Source of the DNA: Paenibacillus massiliensis subsp. panacisoli DSM 21345
GTDB lineage: Bacteria > Bacillota > Bacilli > Paenibacillales > Paenibacillaceae
Length of the DNA: 64,000 bases
Direction of reading: 5' to 3'
Assembly: GCF_000426545.1 (NCBI RefSeq)
Contig: NZ_AUFO01000022.1
Location: forward strand, 1 to 64,000
Shown: in pieces, positions 26,946-35,783 of the stretch
Numbering within the stretch: the stretch's first letter is position 1
Layout: each line of letters begins with the position of its first letter
Made by a program: the position numbers and the translations under genes
Notes under the pieces: generated by a model
What the model saw: only the letters and a program-made list of their open reading frames with translations
The model's database searches: none
What the model was told of the DNA's origin: nothing

Positions 26946-27422
26946 ATGGCAGCTATTGTATATTTAAACTTTGATGGAGTGGCAGAGCAAGCGATTGCAT
27001 TTTATGCAGAGGCTTTAATGGCAATCAAGGTGAAAATGGTAAAGTTCAGCGATCTTCCACAAGATCCAAATTATGCAATGCCAGAAAATGAATTAAGTAT
27101 GATCATGGAGTCTTCCATCGAGTTCGCTGGTGGGAAAATTATGATGTCGGATATTGTGCCTTCGATGAAAAGTGTGACAGGGGAATGGGTCCAAGGAAAC
27201 AACATAGTTATTAGTATTGTAATGGCTAATAAACAGACCATGAAAAATTACTTTTCTAATTTGTCCGTAGGAGGCCATGTTATCATGCCTTTATCTGAGG
27301 TACCTTGGTCATCCTGCTTCGGAATGTTGGTTGATAAATTTGGAGTGGTTTGGAAATTTAATAGTGATGCAGATAGGTTCCTGGATGAAGTGATTTCCAA
27401 TAAGGAAAATTTGAAAATTTAG
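26946..27422 (+). CDS. VOC/PhnB-like protein
   Basis: 158 residues. The N-terminus IVYLNFDGVAEQAIAFYAEAL and the phrases GGKIMMSD and FGMLVDKFGVVWKFN identify a PhnB-like member of the glyoxalase/vicinal oxygen chelate superfamily. Such proteins occur as two-beta-alpha-beta folds with metal-binding or resistance roles; the activity is not known. AAGGAGG lies 7 nt before the ATG. It shares a control region with the divergent WYL regulator. Confidence 0.85.
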   Translation: MAAIVYLNFDGVAEQAIAFYAEALMAIKVKMVKFSDLPQDPNYAMPENELSMIMESSIEFAGGKIMMSDIVPSMKSVTGEWVQGNNIVISIVMANKQTMKNYFSNLSVGGHVIMPLSEVPWSSCFGMLVDKFGVVWKFNSDADRFLDEVISNKENLKI

Positions 27423-27518
27423 TTCAGTAAATTCGATATAAGAGTTAAGAGGTTGGCTGCAAAATAATTTTATAACAGAAAAGTGTTGCTGGGTCTTAGT
27501 AAACTACGAAACGTATAT

Positions 27519-27546
27519 GGTTAACATAATATTTATTATGTAATAT
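27519..27546 (+). repeat. dif-like 28-bp site 2
   Basis: Arm GGTTAACATAA (27519-27529), centre TATTTA, arm TTATGTAATAT. The first arm is identical to that of site 1 and in the same orientation, so sites 1 and 2 flank 6.2 kb as direct repeats. It lies between convergent genes, where an operator would be unexpected. Confidence 0.6.
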
Positions 27547-27659
27547 CACTATGCTAATCTCATAACCTATTTCAGATGACAAGAAGTAGTCTTGATAGCG
27601 CTGCCTAAGAAATATGTAATATGCTGATTTGAAAAAAAGTAAACAGCTTAGAAGAGAAA

Positions 27660-27711
27660 GCAAAGCAGTTGCAGCTTAGTAATACAATGCCTCCAGCTAG
27701 CAACTGCTTGC
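27660..27711 (-). terminator. Terminator hairpin of the dinB-like gene
   Basis: GCAAAGCAGTTGC (27660-27672) pairs with GCAACTGCTTGC (27700-27711), extended by AGCT on both sides; on the minus strand a T-rich stretch follows. Confidence 0.5.
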
Positions 27712-27738
27712 CTACGTGTTCACTATCCTCCAGATGGA

Positions 27739-28242
27739 CTATGACGGAGTTGGCCAGCTTCCTTGCTGCTTTCTTAGCAACACGATCTGCCCAATATGAT
27801 AGGCATCATGTATCAACCAAGGGACAATCAGCTCAGCAAGGGTGGTAGTTTTAGTGGGGGTGAAGTAAGGCACATGAAGCTGCTCTTCGTTCATAGAAGC
27901 TAAGGTCTCCTCCAGAGACAGGGAAATCTTTGTCGTAAGAGCAACGGTATGTTGCCATGCAGCTTCATCTTCAGCATTCCCTGCTGCGCCAAAGGTTTCT
28001 TCATTTGTAATCGTTGTCGGTGCCAATGGGGCAGTGTCTCCAATGCGATTAAGCATGCGCCGATTGTAGTAATTCATATGGTTCACCATCTGCCAAATGG
28101 TTAAGCCGCCTACTGTTGGAATCCAGGCCGCCTGACTGGCTGTTAGACCTTCAATCGCTTTGGCTAATGGAACGATCCAGTCCTCTTGAGCCCACGTGTG
28201 TTGTCTTTGCAAGACAATGTAATCATTCAGGTTCATACTCAT
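27739..28242 (-). CDS. DinB family protein
   Basis: 167 residues, four-helix DinB/YfiT fold. The metal-binding histidines are seen in MVNHMNYYNRRML (about residue 55) and in IHDAYHIGQI (about 143-147). The family includes thiol-dependent S-transferases and many uncharacterised stress proteins. AAAAGGAGG is 7 nt before the ATG. It is divergent from the CGNR protein gene; the shared 190 bp contain three similar TTGGTTAC/TTGGTAAC elements. Confidence 0.85.
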   Translation of the reverse strand: MSMNLNDYIVLQRQHTWAQEDWIVPLAKAIEGLTASQAAWIPTVGGLTIWQMVNHMNYYNRRMLNRIGDTAPLAPTTITNEETFGAAGNAEDEAAWQHTVALTTKISLSLEETLASMNEEQLHVPYFTPTKTTTLAELIVPWLIHDAYHIGQIVLLRKQQGSWPTPS

Positions 28243-28432
28243 CGTGTTGCCTCCTTTTTCATTTATCCAATATAGAGAGCAGCAAAGGAGAGTAAGTGTA
28301 ACTAGCTATTAGCTGTTATATTGGTTACAATAATCATAACACAAAGCATGGTTATTGGTAACTATCAATATTGTTTTTTGGTGGTTACACGCAAGTGATT
28401 CACCATGTAAAGCTTAGAGAGAGGTTCGTTAT

Positions 28433-28996
28433 ATGGAGAGATTATGGACAGATTTTGTTAACAGCTATTGGCGCGATTGGCGAGGCAGTGGTCATTCCGA
28501 GGATCGACTGGAGAAGAGTGAGTGGCAGCAACGCTGGCTGGAACGTTGGGAGCTACATGCACCAGTACCAGCATCTGTGTCAGAGGTGGACAACATGCGG
28601 GGCTTTAGGGAGCAGCTTCAGCGGACGGCTCATCGTTTAGCTGATGGTGGCTTATTAAACGAGGAAGATCGTGAGTGGCTGAATTTGATCTTGGCCAAGG
28701 GCTCAGTCTACCGCAGGCTTGATCTAGATCGGAGCCAGGAGGAGCAGCAGAAGATTCAACTCAAGCTGATTGCTATGGAACCTAGCTGGCAGCAGGTCAT
28801 GGCTGAAGTGGCTGCTGATTTTATACAGACAATCGTGGAGGGAGAAGGGAGTAGGATACGGTTCTGCGATAATCCTGACTGCCTCTGGGTATTTTATGAC
28901 GACACACGCAGTCGCACCAAAAAATACTGTGATGATAAAATGTGTGGAAATCTGATGAAGGTGCGCAGGTTTCGGGAGCGTCAGAAAAATTCCTAG
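28433..28996 (+). CDS. CGNR zinc-finger (ABATE-type) putative regulator
   Basis: 187 residues. The C-terminal 45 residues carry the CGNR zinc finger: CDNPDC, FYDDTRSRTKKYC and CGNLMKVRRFR, with four cysteines and the basic tail. The N-terminal part corresponds to the ABATE/ligand region found in these putative stress-induced regulators, with helical content and many Trp residues. DNA targets are unknown. AGAGAGG precedes ATG 28433. A bidirectional terminator follows at 29061. Confidence 0.85.
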   Translation: MERLWTDFVNSYWRDWRGSGHSEDRLEKSEWQQRWLERWELHAPVPASVSEVDNMRGFREQLQRTAHRLADGGLLNEEDREWLNLILAKGSVYRRLDLDRSQEEQQKIQLKLIAMEPSWQQVMAEVAADFIQTIVEGEGSRIRFCDNPDCLWVFYDDTRSRTKKYCDDKMCGNLMKVRRFRERQKNS

Positions 28997-29060
28997 TCGG
29001 AGATAAGAAGGCTTGGATGAATATGGAATATGAATATGAGCAGAAATACCTTCGTGTATG

Positions 29061-29096
29061 AAAAAGAGGACAGATGCTGGCATCCGTCCTCTTTTG
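29061..29096. terminator. Bidirectional terminator
   Basis: AAAAAGAGGAC plus GATGC pair with GCATC and GTCCTCTTTT, giving a 14-bp stem with A and T runs at either end. It serves the converging CGNR and lipase genes. Confidence 0.85.
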
Positions 29097-29155
29097 CTTG
29101 TGAACTATTTCAATTGTAAGAAACGAAGAAACGATCTACAAGAATTCAATCCTAC

Positions 29156-30712
29156 TTACAATCCGAATTGGCGTCCATTCTCGTCAACATACAACGACTG
29201 TACGATGGTGCGACGGTAAGGGAAGCCCTTCTCCGTGATGCCTTCTGTCTCAATTGTTATGCTGTAGATTCCCGGTTGGCTGATTGTAGACAGCTTAAGC
29301 CCCGAAGAAGAAGTATGTACTTTGTCTGAGAGGGAAGGGGATGATAGCTGGGATGCACTGGAGTCACCAGGATTACCATAGTAGTAGACACTATACGTAA
29401 CATCGGTAACACTGGCTTGTCCTTGCTGTTGAAGCTTGATTTCAGATCCAGAGGACTTCAGGCTGATTTTGAAATCTTCAACACGATTGAACTGGGCGAC
29501 CATCAGATAAGCACCAGCATCGGAAGTGGAGGCAGTCAATTGATAGGTCCCAGGTTCAGGCTGCTGCAGCACTGCCGTATGGTGCCAAGCTCCCTGGAAT
29601 ACCTCAGAGTCCTGATAGACATCGAGTTGAACGCTCTTGATTGAGCCGTCGGGCTGCATTAATTCCAGATTCTTCAGCGGTTGATCATTGATCCAATCCA
29701 GTTTGACCGTGTCTACTCCATCTTCAATCATAAGCGTCTGTGATGCTTGTCCATCATGCTTGCCACCACGAATGTAGAAGTTGCTGGAGGATGGGGAGGC
29801 CGACGAATGAATTGCACTCTGGTCATATGTGAAGCTAGAAGAGCTTAGCTGCGCAGGTTCTTTTTGCTGCAAATAAGGAGATAACAGAGAATATACATGA
29901 GAGCCAGTACGAACGGTGGAATGGTTCCAGGAGCCTACACTAATCATGCGTGCATGTGGAAGATATGAGTTCTGTACGGTCACGACACCATCGTTGTCAC
30001 CGAAGGATGATAAATACAGGCCACCCCAAAAATGCGATGTACTGCCAGAGGACCAATTGTTGCCTGCGAGGGTATAAAAGGGAACAGCTTTGCTAGCACT
30101 TAGGCCATCTGTCTGGGAACGGAAGGATTTCATATATGAGGTCTGTACGGAGGCAGTACCCGGACTTTGTGAGCCGATAAGCTCAGCCAGCCAGCCGGCC
30201 CAACTACTGTATGCAAGGTCTGCCAGCTGTGATCCGTGGTGGGGGCTACCAAGGGTAATGACACGCTGTACATAAGGTGCTGCATCGTAATGGACGATCG
30301 CAGTCTGTGTATCCACGCCACCTTTACTGTGGGCCACAATAATGAGCTTCTTGCCGAAATGCTTGCTGATCTCTTTGATCTTGTCGGATAGCAAACGGCC
30401 ATTGTCCCACATGCTTTGCGATGTTCCTGTAATGTCATACAAGTTGATAAACGCTGTCTGGTACCCATTGCTATGGAATTTTTCATACATATCGTTGTTC
30501 TCATACCATACACCTGCACTACTGTTCAAGCCATGCACGAATAAAATGGCTGGCTTGGATGGATCAATTCGATCAGGTGGTGTTCCTTCCGTCCAGCTCC
30601 CAGGTACACCTCCCGTATTCGGATTTGTTGGTTTGCCGGCTTGCACCGGTACTGCTGTGATGCTGTAAGTGAGCAGAGCAACAAGCAACAAAGACATCCA
30701 CCTTTTCATCAT
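29156..30712 (-). CDS. Secreted alpha/beta-hydrolase (triacylglycerol lipase-like)
   Basis: 518 residues. A signal peptide (MMKRWMSLLLVALLTYS to VQA, about 1-26) is followed by an alpha/beta hydrolase domain: oxyanion FVHGLNSSAGVW (about 58-69), nucleophile elbow VAHSKGG with Ser near 129, acid in FGDNDGVV and His in SWNHSTV. The last 240 residues are Ser-rich beta-strand material of unknown fold, perhaps a surface-binding domain. GGAGG-type site (AAGGAG) is 10 nt before ATG 30712; the longer start at 30742 lacks one. It would hydrolyse lipid esters outside the cell. Confidence 0.85.
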   Translation of the reverse strand: MMKRWMSLLLVALLTYSITAVPVQAGKPTNPNTGGVPGSWTEGTPPDRIDPSKPAILFVHGLNSSAGVWYENNDMYEKFHSNGYQTAFINLYDITGTSQSMWDNGRLLSDKIKEISKHFGKKLIIVAHSKGGVDTQTAIVHYDAAPYVQRVITLGSPHHGSQLADLAYSSWAGWLAELIGSQSPGTASVQTSYMKSFRSQTDGLSASKAVPFYTLAGNNWSSGSTSHFWGGLYLSSFGDNDGVVTVQNSYLPHARMISVGSWNHSTVRTGSHVYSLLSPYLQQKEPAQLSSSSFTYDQSAIHSSASPSSSNFYIRGGKHDGQASQTLMIEDGVDTVKLDWINDQPLKNLELMQPDGSIKSVQLDVYQDSEVFQGAWHHTAVLQQPEPGTYQLTASTSDAGAYLMVAQFNRVEDFKISLKSSGSEIKLQQQGQASVTDVTYSVYYYGNPGDSSASQLSSPSLSDKVHTSSSGLKLSTISQPGIYSITIETEGITEKGFPYRRTIVQSLYVDENGRQFGL

Positions 30713-31017
30713 AATCTTGAATCTCCTTCCAAAATTTATCATTTCTATGCTATTTTAGCACGTTTATTGAATGGAAAGTATATATTTTAATGCAAATTTT
30801 CGTTAAATATATTACCTTTTGTTAAATGTTGTTATCATGACTGTTGAAGGTTGGTATATACTGTGAAATTTAAATATTTACTGAATAATAGTAATTTGAT
30901 ACAATAAATACAGATGCATACGAATATGCAAAATAAGTAATGGAATAGTGCGGTAATAACATCAAGAATACGTATGGCATCTAACGACCTAATATATATG
31001 TTAGGAGAGGATGCGTT
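30713..31017. other. AT-rich divergent intergenic region
   Basis: No gene seen between the lipase and amidohydrolase genes. A small palindrome GCATACGAATATGC lies near 30914-30927; its role is unknown. Confidence 0.5.
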
Positions 31018-32397
31018 ATGGAAAAGAAACAAGGCTATCTGCTCAAAAATGGCTGGGTGCTTACGATGGATTCGAAGCTAGGGGCATATCGCAAGGCTGA
31101 TGTTCTCATTCGACATAAGCGAATCGAAGTCATTCAGCCGAATATGGAGCTTAATGATGAGCATGTGGAAGTGATTGATGCATCAGGTATGATCATTACT
31201 CCAGGCTTCGTGGATACGCATCGGCATGTGTGGGAATCTGTCGTGCGGACTGTGGGCACCAACTGGTCACTGCCAGTCTACTTACAAAATCTTTACTACG
31301 GCGCTATGGGAAGCAAGCTTCGCCCACAGGACAGCTACATCGCGAACTTGCTGGGAGCATTGGAAGCGCTTAATGCTGGGGTTACTACGTTATTGGACTG
31401 GAGCATGCCGTATTCGCCGGAGCATACCGATGAGCTGATTCGTGGACTGCAGGATGCAGGAATTCGGGCAGTATTTGCTCATGGCGTCCCTGGTGAGACG
31501 GAATATTGGAATCGGGACAGTCGCTTGACCTATTCCGCCGATCTCAGGAGAGTGTCGGAGCAATACTTCTCCTCGAAGGATCAATTGCTAACGTTAGGTC
31601 TAGCGATCCGAGGACCGGAATTTAGCCATTGGGATACAACGGTGGAGGAGATTCGGCTTGCACGTGAACTGGATGCAATTTGTTCCATGCATGTTGGTTT
31701 TGGTAGCTGGGGGAGTCAGGATCATTCTATCACTCGTCTTCATGAAGCTGGCCTGCTCGGTCCGGATATTAATGTAGTGCATGGTAACACAATGAGTACA
31801 GAGGAGTATAAGTTGTTAGCCAGCAGCGGTGCCTCGTTATCCGTAACGCCTGAGGTTGAGATGATGATGGGTCATGGCTACCCAGCTACTGGATTTTTTC
31901 TAGAGCAGGGAGGGGAACCATCACTAGGCGTGGATGTAGTCACTTCCACAGGTGGGGATCTGTTCTCACAGATGAAATTCATGCTGCAGGCAGAGCGTTC
32001 TAGAGTCAATGAGCAAATTATAAGTAGAGGAGATATGCCAGGGGAGCTTAACCTGTTGTCAGAGCAGGTGCTTCGTGCTGCTACAGTGACTGGCGCCAAG
32101 GCGCTGGGGCTGGACCGCACAATCGGTAGCCTAACTCCTGGAAAAGAAGCTGATTTGGTGCTGATCCGTACGGCGGATCTTAACCTGTTCCCGGTACAGG
32201 ATCCCATTGGTGCTGTAGTGCAATTTGCCAATCCATCCAATGTGGACACGGTGTTCGTGGCAGGCAAAATGGTAAAGCGTGGGGGACAACTGCTGCATGT
32301 GAATCTCCCGAGTGTGCAGGAGCAAGTGCTAGCCAGTGTAGAGTATCTGAATGAGCAATACCATTTAACGGATGCTGATCGCGTAGTCTACGCTTAA
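31018..32397 (+). CDS. Amidohydrolase family protein (ATZ/TRZ-type deaminase-like)
   Basis: 459 residues. The metal site is complete in outline: HxH in VDTHRHVWES (about 66-75), His in CSMHVGFG (about 225), His in VVHGNTMS (about 255) and Asp in LGVDVVTS (about 303). The C-terminal GSLTPGKEADLVLI returns to the small beta domain. This layout is that of chlorohydrolase/cytosine deaminase-like amidohydrolases, which remove amino or halogen groups from heterocycles. The exact substrate is unknown. TTAGGAGAGG precedes the ATG. It stands alone. Confidence 0.85.
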   Translation: MEKKQGYLLKNGWVLTMDSKLGAYRKADVLIRHKRIEVIQPNMELNDEHVEVIDASGMIITPGFVDTHRHVWESVVRTVGTNWSLPVYLQNLYYGAMGSKLRPQDSYIANLLGALEALNAGVTTLLDWSMPYSPEHTDELIRGLQDAGIRAVFAHGVPGETEYWNRDSRLTYSADLRRVSEQYFSSKDQLLTLGLAIRGPEFSHWDTTVEEIRLARELDAICSMHVGFGSWGSQDHSITRLHEAGLLGPDINVVHGNTMSTEEYKLLASSGASLSVTPEVEMMMGHGYPATGFFLEQGGEPSLGVDVVTSTGGDLFSQMKFMLQAERSRVNEQIISRGDMPGELNLLSEQVLRAATVTGAKALGLDRTIGSLTPGKEADLVLIRTADLNLFPVQDPIGAVVQFANPSNVDTVFVAGKMVKRGGQLLHVNLPSVQEQVLASVEYLNEQYHLTDADRVVYA

Positions 32398-32537
32398 GCT
32401 GCTAATTGATTGAAAGAGTTCATCGCCGTGTTCCAAAACGATCAGGATAAGGAAGGATTACAGCTTAAGCTTGAACAAGGCTGCCAGTTCGCTGGTGGTC
32501 TTGTTCTGTTATGTCTATCGATAAGGATCTTTACAAT

Positions 32538-33128
32538 TCAATTGTTTTTAAATTCGATAACATCTATATTATTGGTCACTTGAATCAGCGTTTGCTCTGC
32601 CATATAAGTTGCTGAATATTTAAAACCACTCTCTGCCCAGTACATAATTACACCTACACAGGCAGACATGCGGTAGCTTAACATAATCTCGTAATCAATG
32701 GAAATACCAGCAGCGTCCATTTCAATGTGCATTTCTTTTCTCATTGAATTTCTAAGTAGATTATAGATCGCGTTACCTAACTGGTTATTCACTGAGAGAA
32801 GTACAAGGAATTTATTTTTATTCGCTTGGATATGCTCGAACAAACGCAAAGTGGACGGATAGATCTGGTTCGCTAGTACACGCTCCATTCCTTGATAGGG
32901 TTCTAATAGAGCTTGTTGAACGCCCAGTAGAAATTGTTCTTCAATTTCCTTAAGCAATTCCTCTTTTCCTGCATAATGATTATAAAAAGTTCCCCGATTG
33001 TAATCTGCCCGTGCCGCGATATCCATAATGGTAACGGCTTCGTAACCATTTTCAAGAACGAGTTCAATAAATGCTGTCTGTAAGGCTTGTTTGGTTCTCT
33101 TTGTTCTTCTGTCGTTCTGATCAAGCAT
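32538..33128 (-). CDS. TetR family regulator
   Basis: 196 residues. The N-terminal HTH (RTKQALQTAFIELVLENGYEAVTIMDIAARADYNRGTFYNHYAGKEEL, about 7-55, given here by its ends) is typical TetR. The C-terminal domain resembles TetR_C-type ligand domains. GGGAG lies 10 nt before ATG 33128; the longer frame to 33170 has no ribosome binding site. It is divergent from the SDR gene at 33419, which is the likely target. Confidence 0.85.
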   Translation of the reverse strand: MLDQNDRRTKRTKQALQTAFIELVLENGYEAVTIMDIAARADYNRGTFYNHYAGKEELLKEIEEQFLLGVQQALLEPYQGMERVLANQIYPSTLRLFEHIQANKNKFLVLLSVNNQLGNAIYNLLRNSMRKEMHIEMDAAGISIDYEIMLSYRMSACVGVIMYWAESGFKYSATYMAEQTLIQVTNNIDVIEFKNN

Positions 33129-33368
33129 GATATTACTGCTCCCGTCTCTTCTTAAAGATGTAGATCGCATATGTTTATATCATTATAACATTCGAATCGG
33201 ATTGTACCCAAATGGGAATACTTAATGAATCAACATCATTACTACAAATGTTCAAAATCAATCATTAATTCAACATTGTTAAAGTATTTGTCCAATAGAT
33301 GACATTTCAATGAATAGTGATTATTGTCATAGATAAGTGGTGGGTGTATGATGATATAGAAATATAAG

Positions 33369-33390
33369 TTAGTTACTATAATTTAGTTAC
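33369..33390 (+). promoter_or_regulatory. Direct repeat TTAGTTAC upstream of SDR gene
   Basis: TTAGTTAC at 33369-33376 and 33383-33390, 14 bp apart, with a TATAAT-like stretch between. It could be a binding site for the TetR regulator. Confidence 0.3.
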
Positions 33391-33418
33391 AGTATTTTAA
33401 AAAAGGGAGCGATATATA

Positions 33419-34186
33419 ATGGCTCAATCTCAAGCTAAGACAGCGATTATCACTGGTGCTGCTGGAGGAATCGGAAAAGAACTTGCACGTCGTTTCGCAG
33501 AGCGCAAACTGAATCTCGTACTGGTCGATCTAAAAGAAGAGCAAATCCAATCCGTCATTCAAGAGCTGGGGCTTAATGAAACTAACTCACTTGCCGTAGC
33601 GGCTGATGTGTCCAAAGAAGAGGATGTACAAAACTACGTTAATAAAGCAGTTGAGAAATTCGGTACAATTGATTATTTTGCAAACAATGCAGGGATTGAA
33701 GGTCCAATGGGGCCAATCGAAGAGCAAAGTGTAAAGGGCCTGGATCTGGTATATAACGTGAACGTTCGTGGTGTCTTCCTTGGGCTGCACTATGTGATCC
33801 CTGTAATGAAGAAGCAAAAGTCTGGAGCCATTCTGAATACCTCTTCGCTTGCTGGACTTATGGGAGCACCAGGGATGTCTCCCTACATTATGTCCAAGCA
33901 TGCGGTGATCGGTCTTACTAGAGTAGCTGCCAATGAACTGGCTTCCTTCGGAATTCGTGTGAATGCCGTTCTGCCAGGTACCATTGCGACACGTATGATG
34001 GAACAGATTGAAGCCAATTCGGGTAATGCAGAAGAATTCAAGAAGGCAAATGAAGCAGCGACTCCGCTTGGCCGATATGGTAAGCCTGAAGAGGTAGCAG
34101 CGGTTATGAACTTCTTGCTTTCTGATGAAGCCTCTTTTGTAACAGCTTCACTCTATACCGTTGATGGTGGTATGGTGGCTCAATAA
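33419..34186 (+). CDS. Short-chain dehydrogenase/reductase
   Basis: 255 residues. Cofactor motif TGAAGGIGKE (about 13-22), NNAG (about 90-93), catalytic Ser in NTSSLAGL, and YIMSK (Tyr/Lys) are present. An Asp in VLVDLKEEQ after the second strand favours NAD. GGGAG is 9 nt before the ATG. Regulated probably by the divergent TetR protein. Substrate unknown. Two strong hairpins follow the gene. Confidence 0.9.
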   Translation: MAQSQAKTAIITGAAGGIGKELARRFAERKLNLVLVDLKEEQIQSVIQELGLNETNSLAVAADVSKEEDVQNYVNKAVEKFGTIDYFANNAGIEGPMGPIEEQSVKGLDLVYNVNVRGVFLGLHYVIPVMKKQKSGAILNTSSLAGLMGAPGMSPYIMSKHAVIGLTRVAANELASFGIRVNAVLPGTIATRMMEQIEANSGNAEEFKKANEAATPLGRYGKPEEVAAVMNFLLSDEASFVTASLYTVDGGMVAQ

Positions 34187-34237
34187 ACCTATTCAATACG
34201 ATTGTAGATTAAAATTTCAAGATTAAGCTTTTCAAGC

Positions 34238-34286
34238 AGAAAAAAGAGAGGTTCGAGCCTTCGGGTTCGAACCTCTCTTTTTTCTG
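34238..34286 (+). terminator. Strong terminator after SDR gene
   Basis: A stem of about 18 bp centred on AGAGAGGTTCGA/TCGAACCTCTCT closes a short loop and is flanked by A and T runs. Confidence 0.9.
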
Positions 34287-34318
34287 TATTCACGCAGTAA
34301 CACATATCTAGCATAACG

Positions 34319-34360
34319 AATAAAAACTGCGTATAATATAAATTATACGCAGTTTTTATT
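34319..34360. repeat. Perfect 18-bp inverted repeat with 6-nt loop
   Basis: 34319-34336 is the exact reverse complement of 34343-34360; the stem ends in AATAAAAACTGC/GCAGTTTTTATT. It can act as a bidirectional terminator or be a mobile-element end. It lies 33 bp after the SDR terminator. Confidence 0.8.
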
Positions 34361-34599
34361 TAAAACGATTTTTGGCATAAGGAATGGACAATTATCCACC
34401 TTAATTCATGGCCTATTCCAGCAATTTTATGGGACTATATTCCTGATTTGTCCAAGACGGACAGGACTCTAGACAAGTGATTGCGAAATGCTATGGAAGG
34501 AACACCGAATGGAAGGAACACCGAAATGTTACAACGGAACCTATGAACTGAATAAAGTAGTAGAAAAAGATAGAGGCATGTCTTGAAGGAGGAATACAT
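34361..34599. other. Intergenic region with 16-bp tandem duplication
   Basis: No gene seen. A perfect tandem duplication of TGGAAGGAACACCGAA occupies 34494-34509 and 34510-34525. Confidence 0.8.
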
Positions 34600-35286
34600 A
34601 TGATGCACCATAAGACACTTAATATTCTGGATGGACAGGGAGAGATTTCGACACTTGCTTTTGCAGACTCAGCACCTCTGTCTTCATCGGTCTTGATGAT
34701 TCAAGATGCTGCAGGTCATTCGATAGCTGGTAGTAGCGATAAAGGTGTTATACCCGTGGATCCACATCAGCACTTGCTGGAAAGTCGAAAGACGGTTGTA
34801 GTCATGGAATATAGCAGGGAGGCGGCAAGCTCCGACTGGGCTGAGATGGCTTATGGCTGCGAGATCGGTATTCATCAATATCAGCTTGAGCTTCCACCGG
34901 ACTGTCATTTTATTCTGGGTGAGGTTGACGGATTGGAAGAAGAGCTGGCTATTCGTTGGGAAGGGATGCCAGCGGGACAGCATCAGATTCGAATTGGGCA
35001 TTACATGAAAACGCCACGCATTGCCGAAGGAGAGCTGACACCCGAGCAGTCAGAACTGGTCAAATATGCTCAGGTAATTACGATATACATACATGTATCT
35101 CCTTTCGATGCAGAGCAGGATGCCGGATTGTACTCGAAGAGCCAGCATTTATTCGATTCGTATGGCAGCAGTGGATTTATTCTCGCTGATCTGCCGCGCA
35201 TGCGTGAGCGTATTCGTCAGGAGTTGGGTGAGGGCAAGCTGGACCTGCTGAATGCTTTCGTGAAGGCGATTTGGCCGATCGTCTGA
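34600..35286 (+). CDS. Protein of unknown function (possibly 5' part of a split gene)
   Basis: 228 residues, acidic, no signal peptide or membrane segment. I do not recognise the family. AAGGAGG is well placed before ATG 34600 (or 34603). The sequence is rich in beta-strand-like pieces (HQYQLELPPDCHFILGEVDG, GQHQIRIGHYM). The end reads AFVKAIWPIV, and the next frame would continue AFVKAIADRLMEEGV if two bases were absent near 35270. The downstream ORF has no ribosome binding site. So this and 35286-35684 may be one protein of about 360 residues with a frameshift. Confidence 0.6.
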   Translation: MMHHKTLNILDGQGEISTLAFADSAPLSSSVLMIQDAAGHSIAGSSDKGVIPVDPHQHLLESRKTVVVMEYSREAASSDWAEMAYGCEIGIHQYQLELPPDCHFILGEVDGLEEELAIRWEGMPAGQHQIRIGHYMKTPRIAEGELTPEQSELVKYAQVITIYIHVSPFDAEQDAGLYSKSQHLFDSYGSSGFILADLPRMRERIRQELGEGKLDLLNAFVKAIWPIV

Positions 35287-35684
35287 TGGAAGAAGGCGTG
35301 ATGTCGATTGTATGGGGCCTGACTCCATGGTGTTATTCGATATTCGGGATGTCTGACAAGAACTTAACAGCACGCCTTCCACTTGAAGGCTTGCCTGTAC
35401 AGACAGGGATCTATCGCATCGCTGCTGACCTCAAACAATTGAGTGTTATCCCTGTAAATGCCCTGCGTAACTGGGAAGAATGTGCGGAGCTCACTTGGCC
35501 TGAATTATTAATAGAGGGAGTGGGCAGCACGCTACGGCTGGAGCTGTATCTGACACAATGTCAGTCTATGAACGGGCTTCATGAGAGCCCACTCCCCTAT
35601 TTTCTGGCCCGGCGCTCAGAGCAACAGACCAATACCATCGTTCCTTTGGTTCAGGTGGATATTCTGGAAGAGGCAGAAGTATAG
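35286..35684 (+). CDS. Protein of unknown function, coupled to or part of the preceding gene
   Basis: 132 residues from ATG 35286, which overlaps the previous stop as TGATG. No Shine-Dalgarno sequence precedes it, so expression would rest on translational re-initiation or on a repaired frame. Contains MSIVWGLTPWCYSIFG and a beta-rich tail (TGIYRIAADLKQLSVIPVN). Family not recognised. It is followed 100 bp later by the tyrosine recombinase gene on the same strand. Confidence 0.5.
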   Translation: MEEGVMSIVWGLTPWCYSIFGMSDKNLTARLPLEGLPVQTGIYRIAADLKQLSVIPVNALRNWEECAELTWPELLIEGVGSTLRLELYLTQCQSMNGLHESPLPYFLARRSEQQTNTIVPLVQVDILEEAEV

Positions 35685-35783
35685 CGGCTACTTAGGCTCA
35701 CATCAATAGCTACTAAGCTGAGATTCAATGGAAAGCTATACTCGCGTATTTTGAATGGGAAGCAGCAGGTGATTCTTGGGATG

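Larger units (their letters stand above)
27423..27738. other. Intergenic region between convergent genes
   Basis: No gene seen. It contains dif-like site 2 (27519-27546) and the terminator hairpin of the dinB-like gene (about 27660-27711). Confidence 0.7.
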
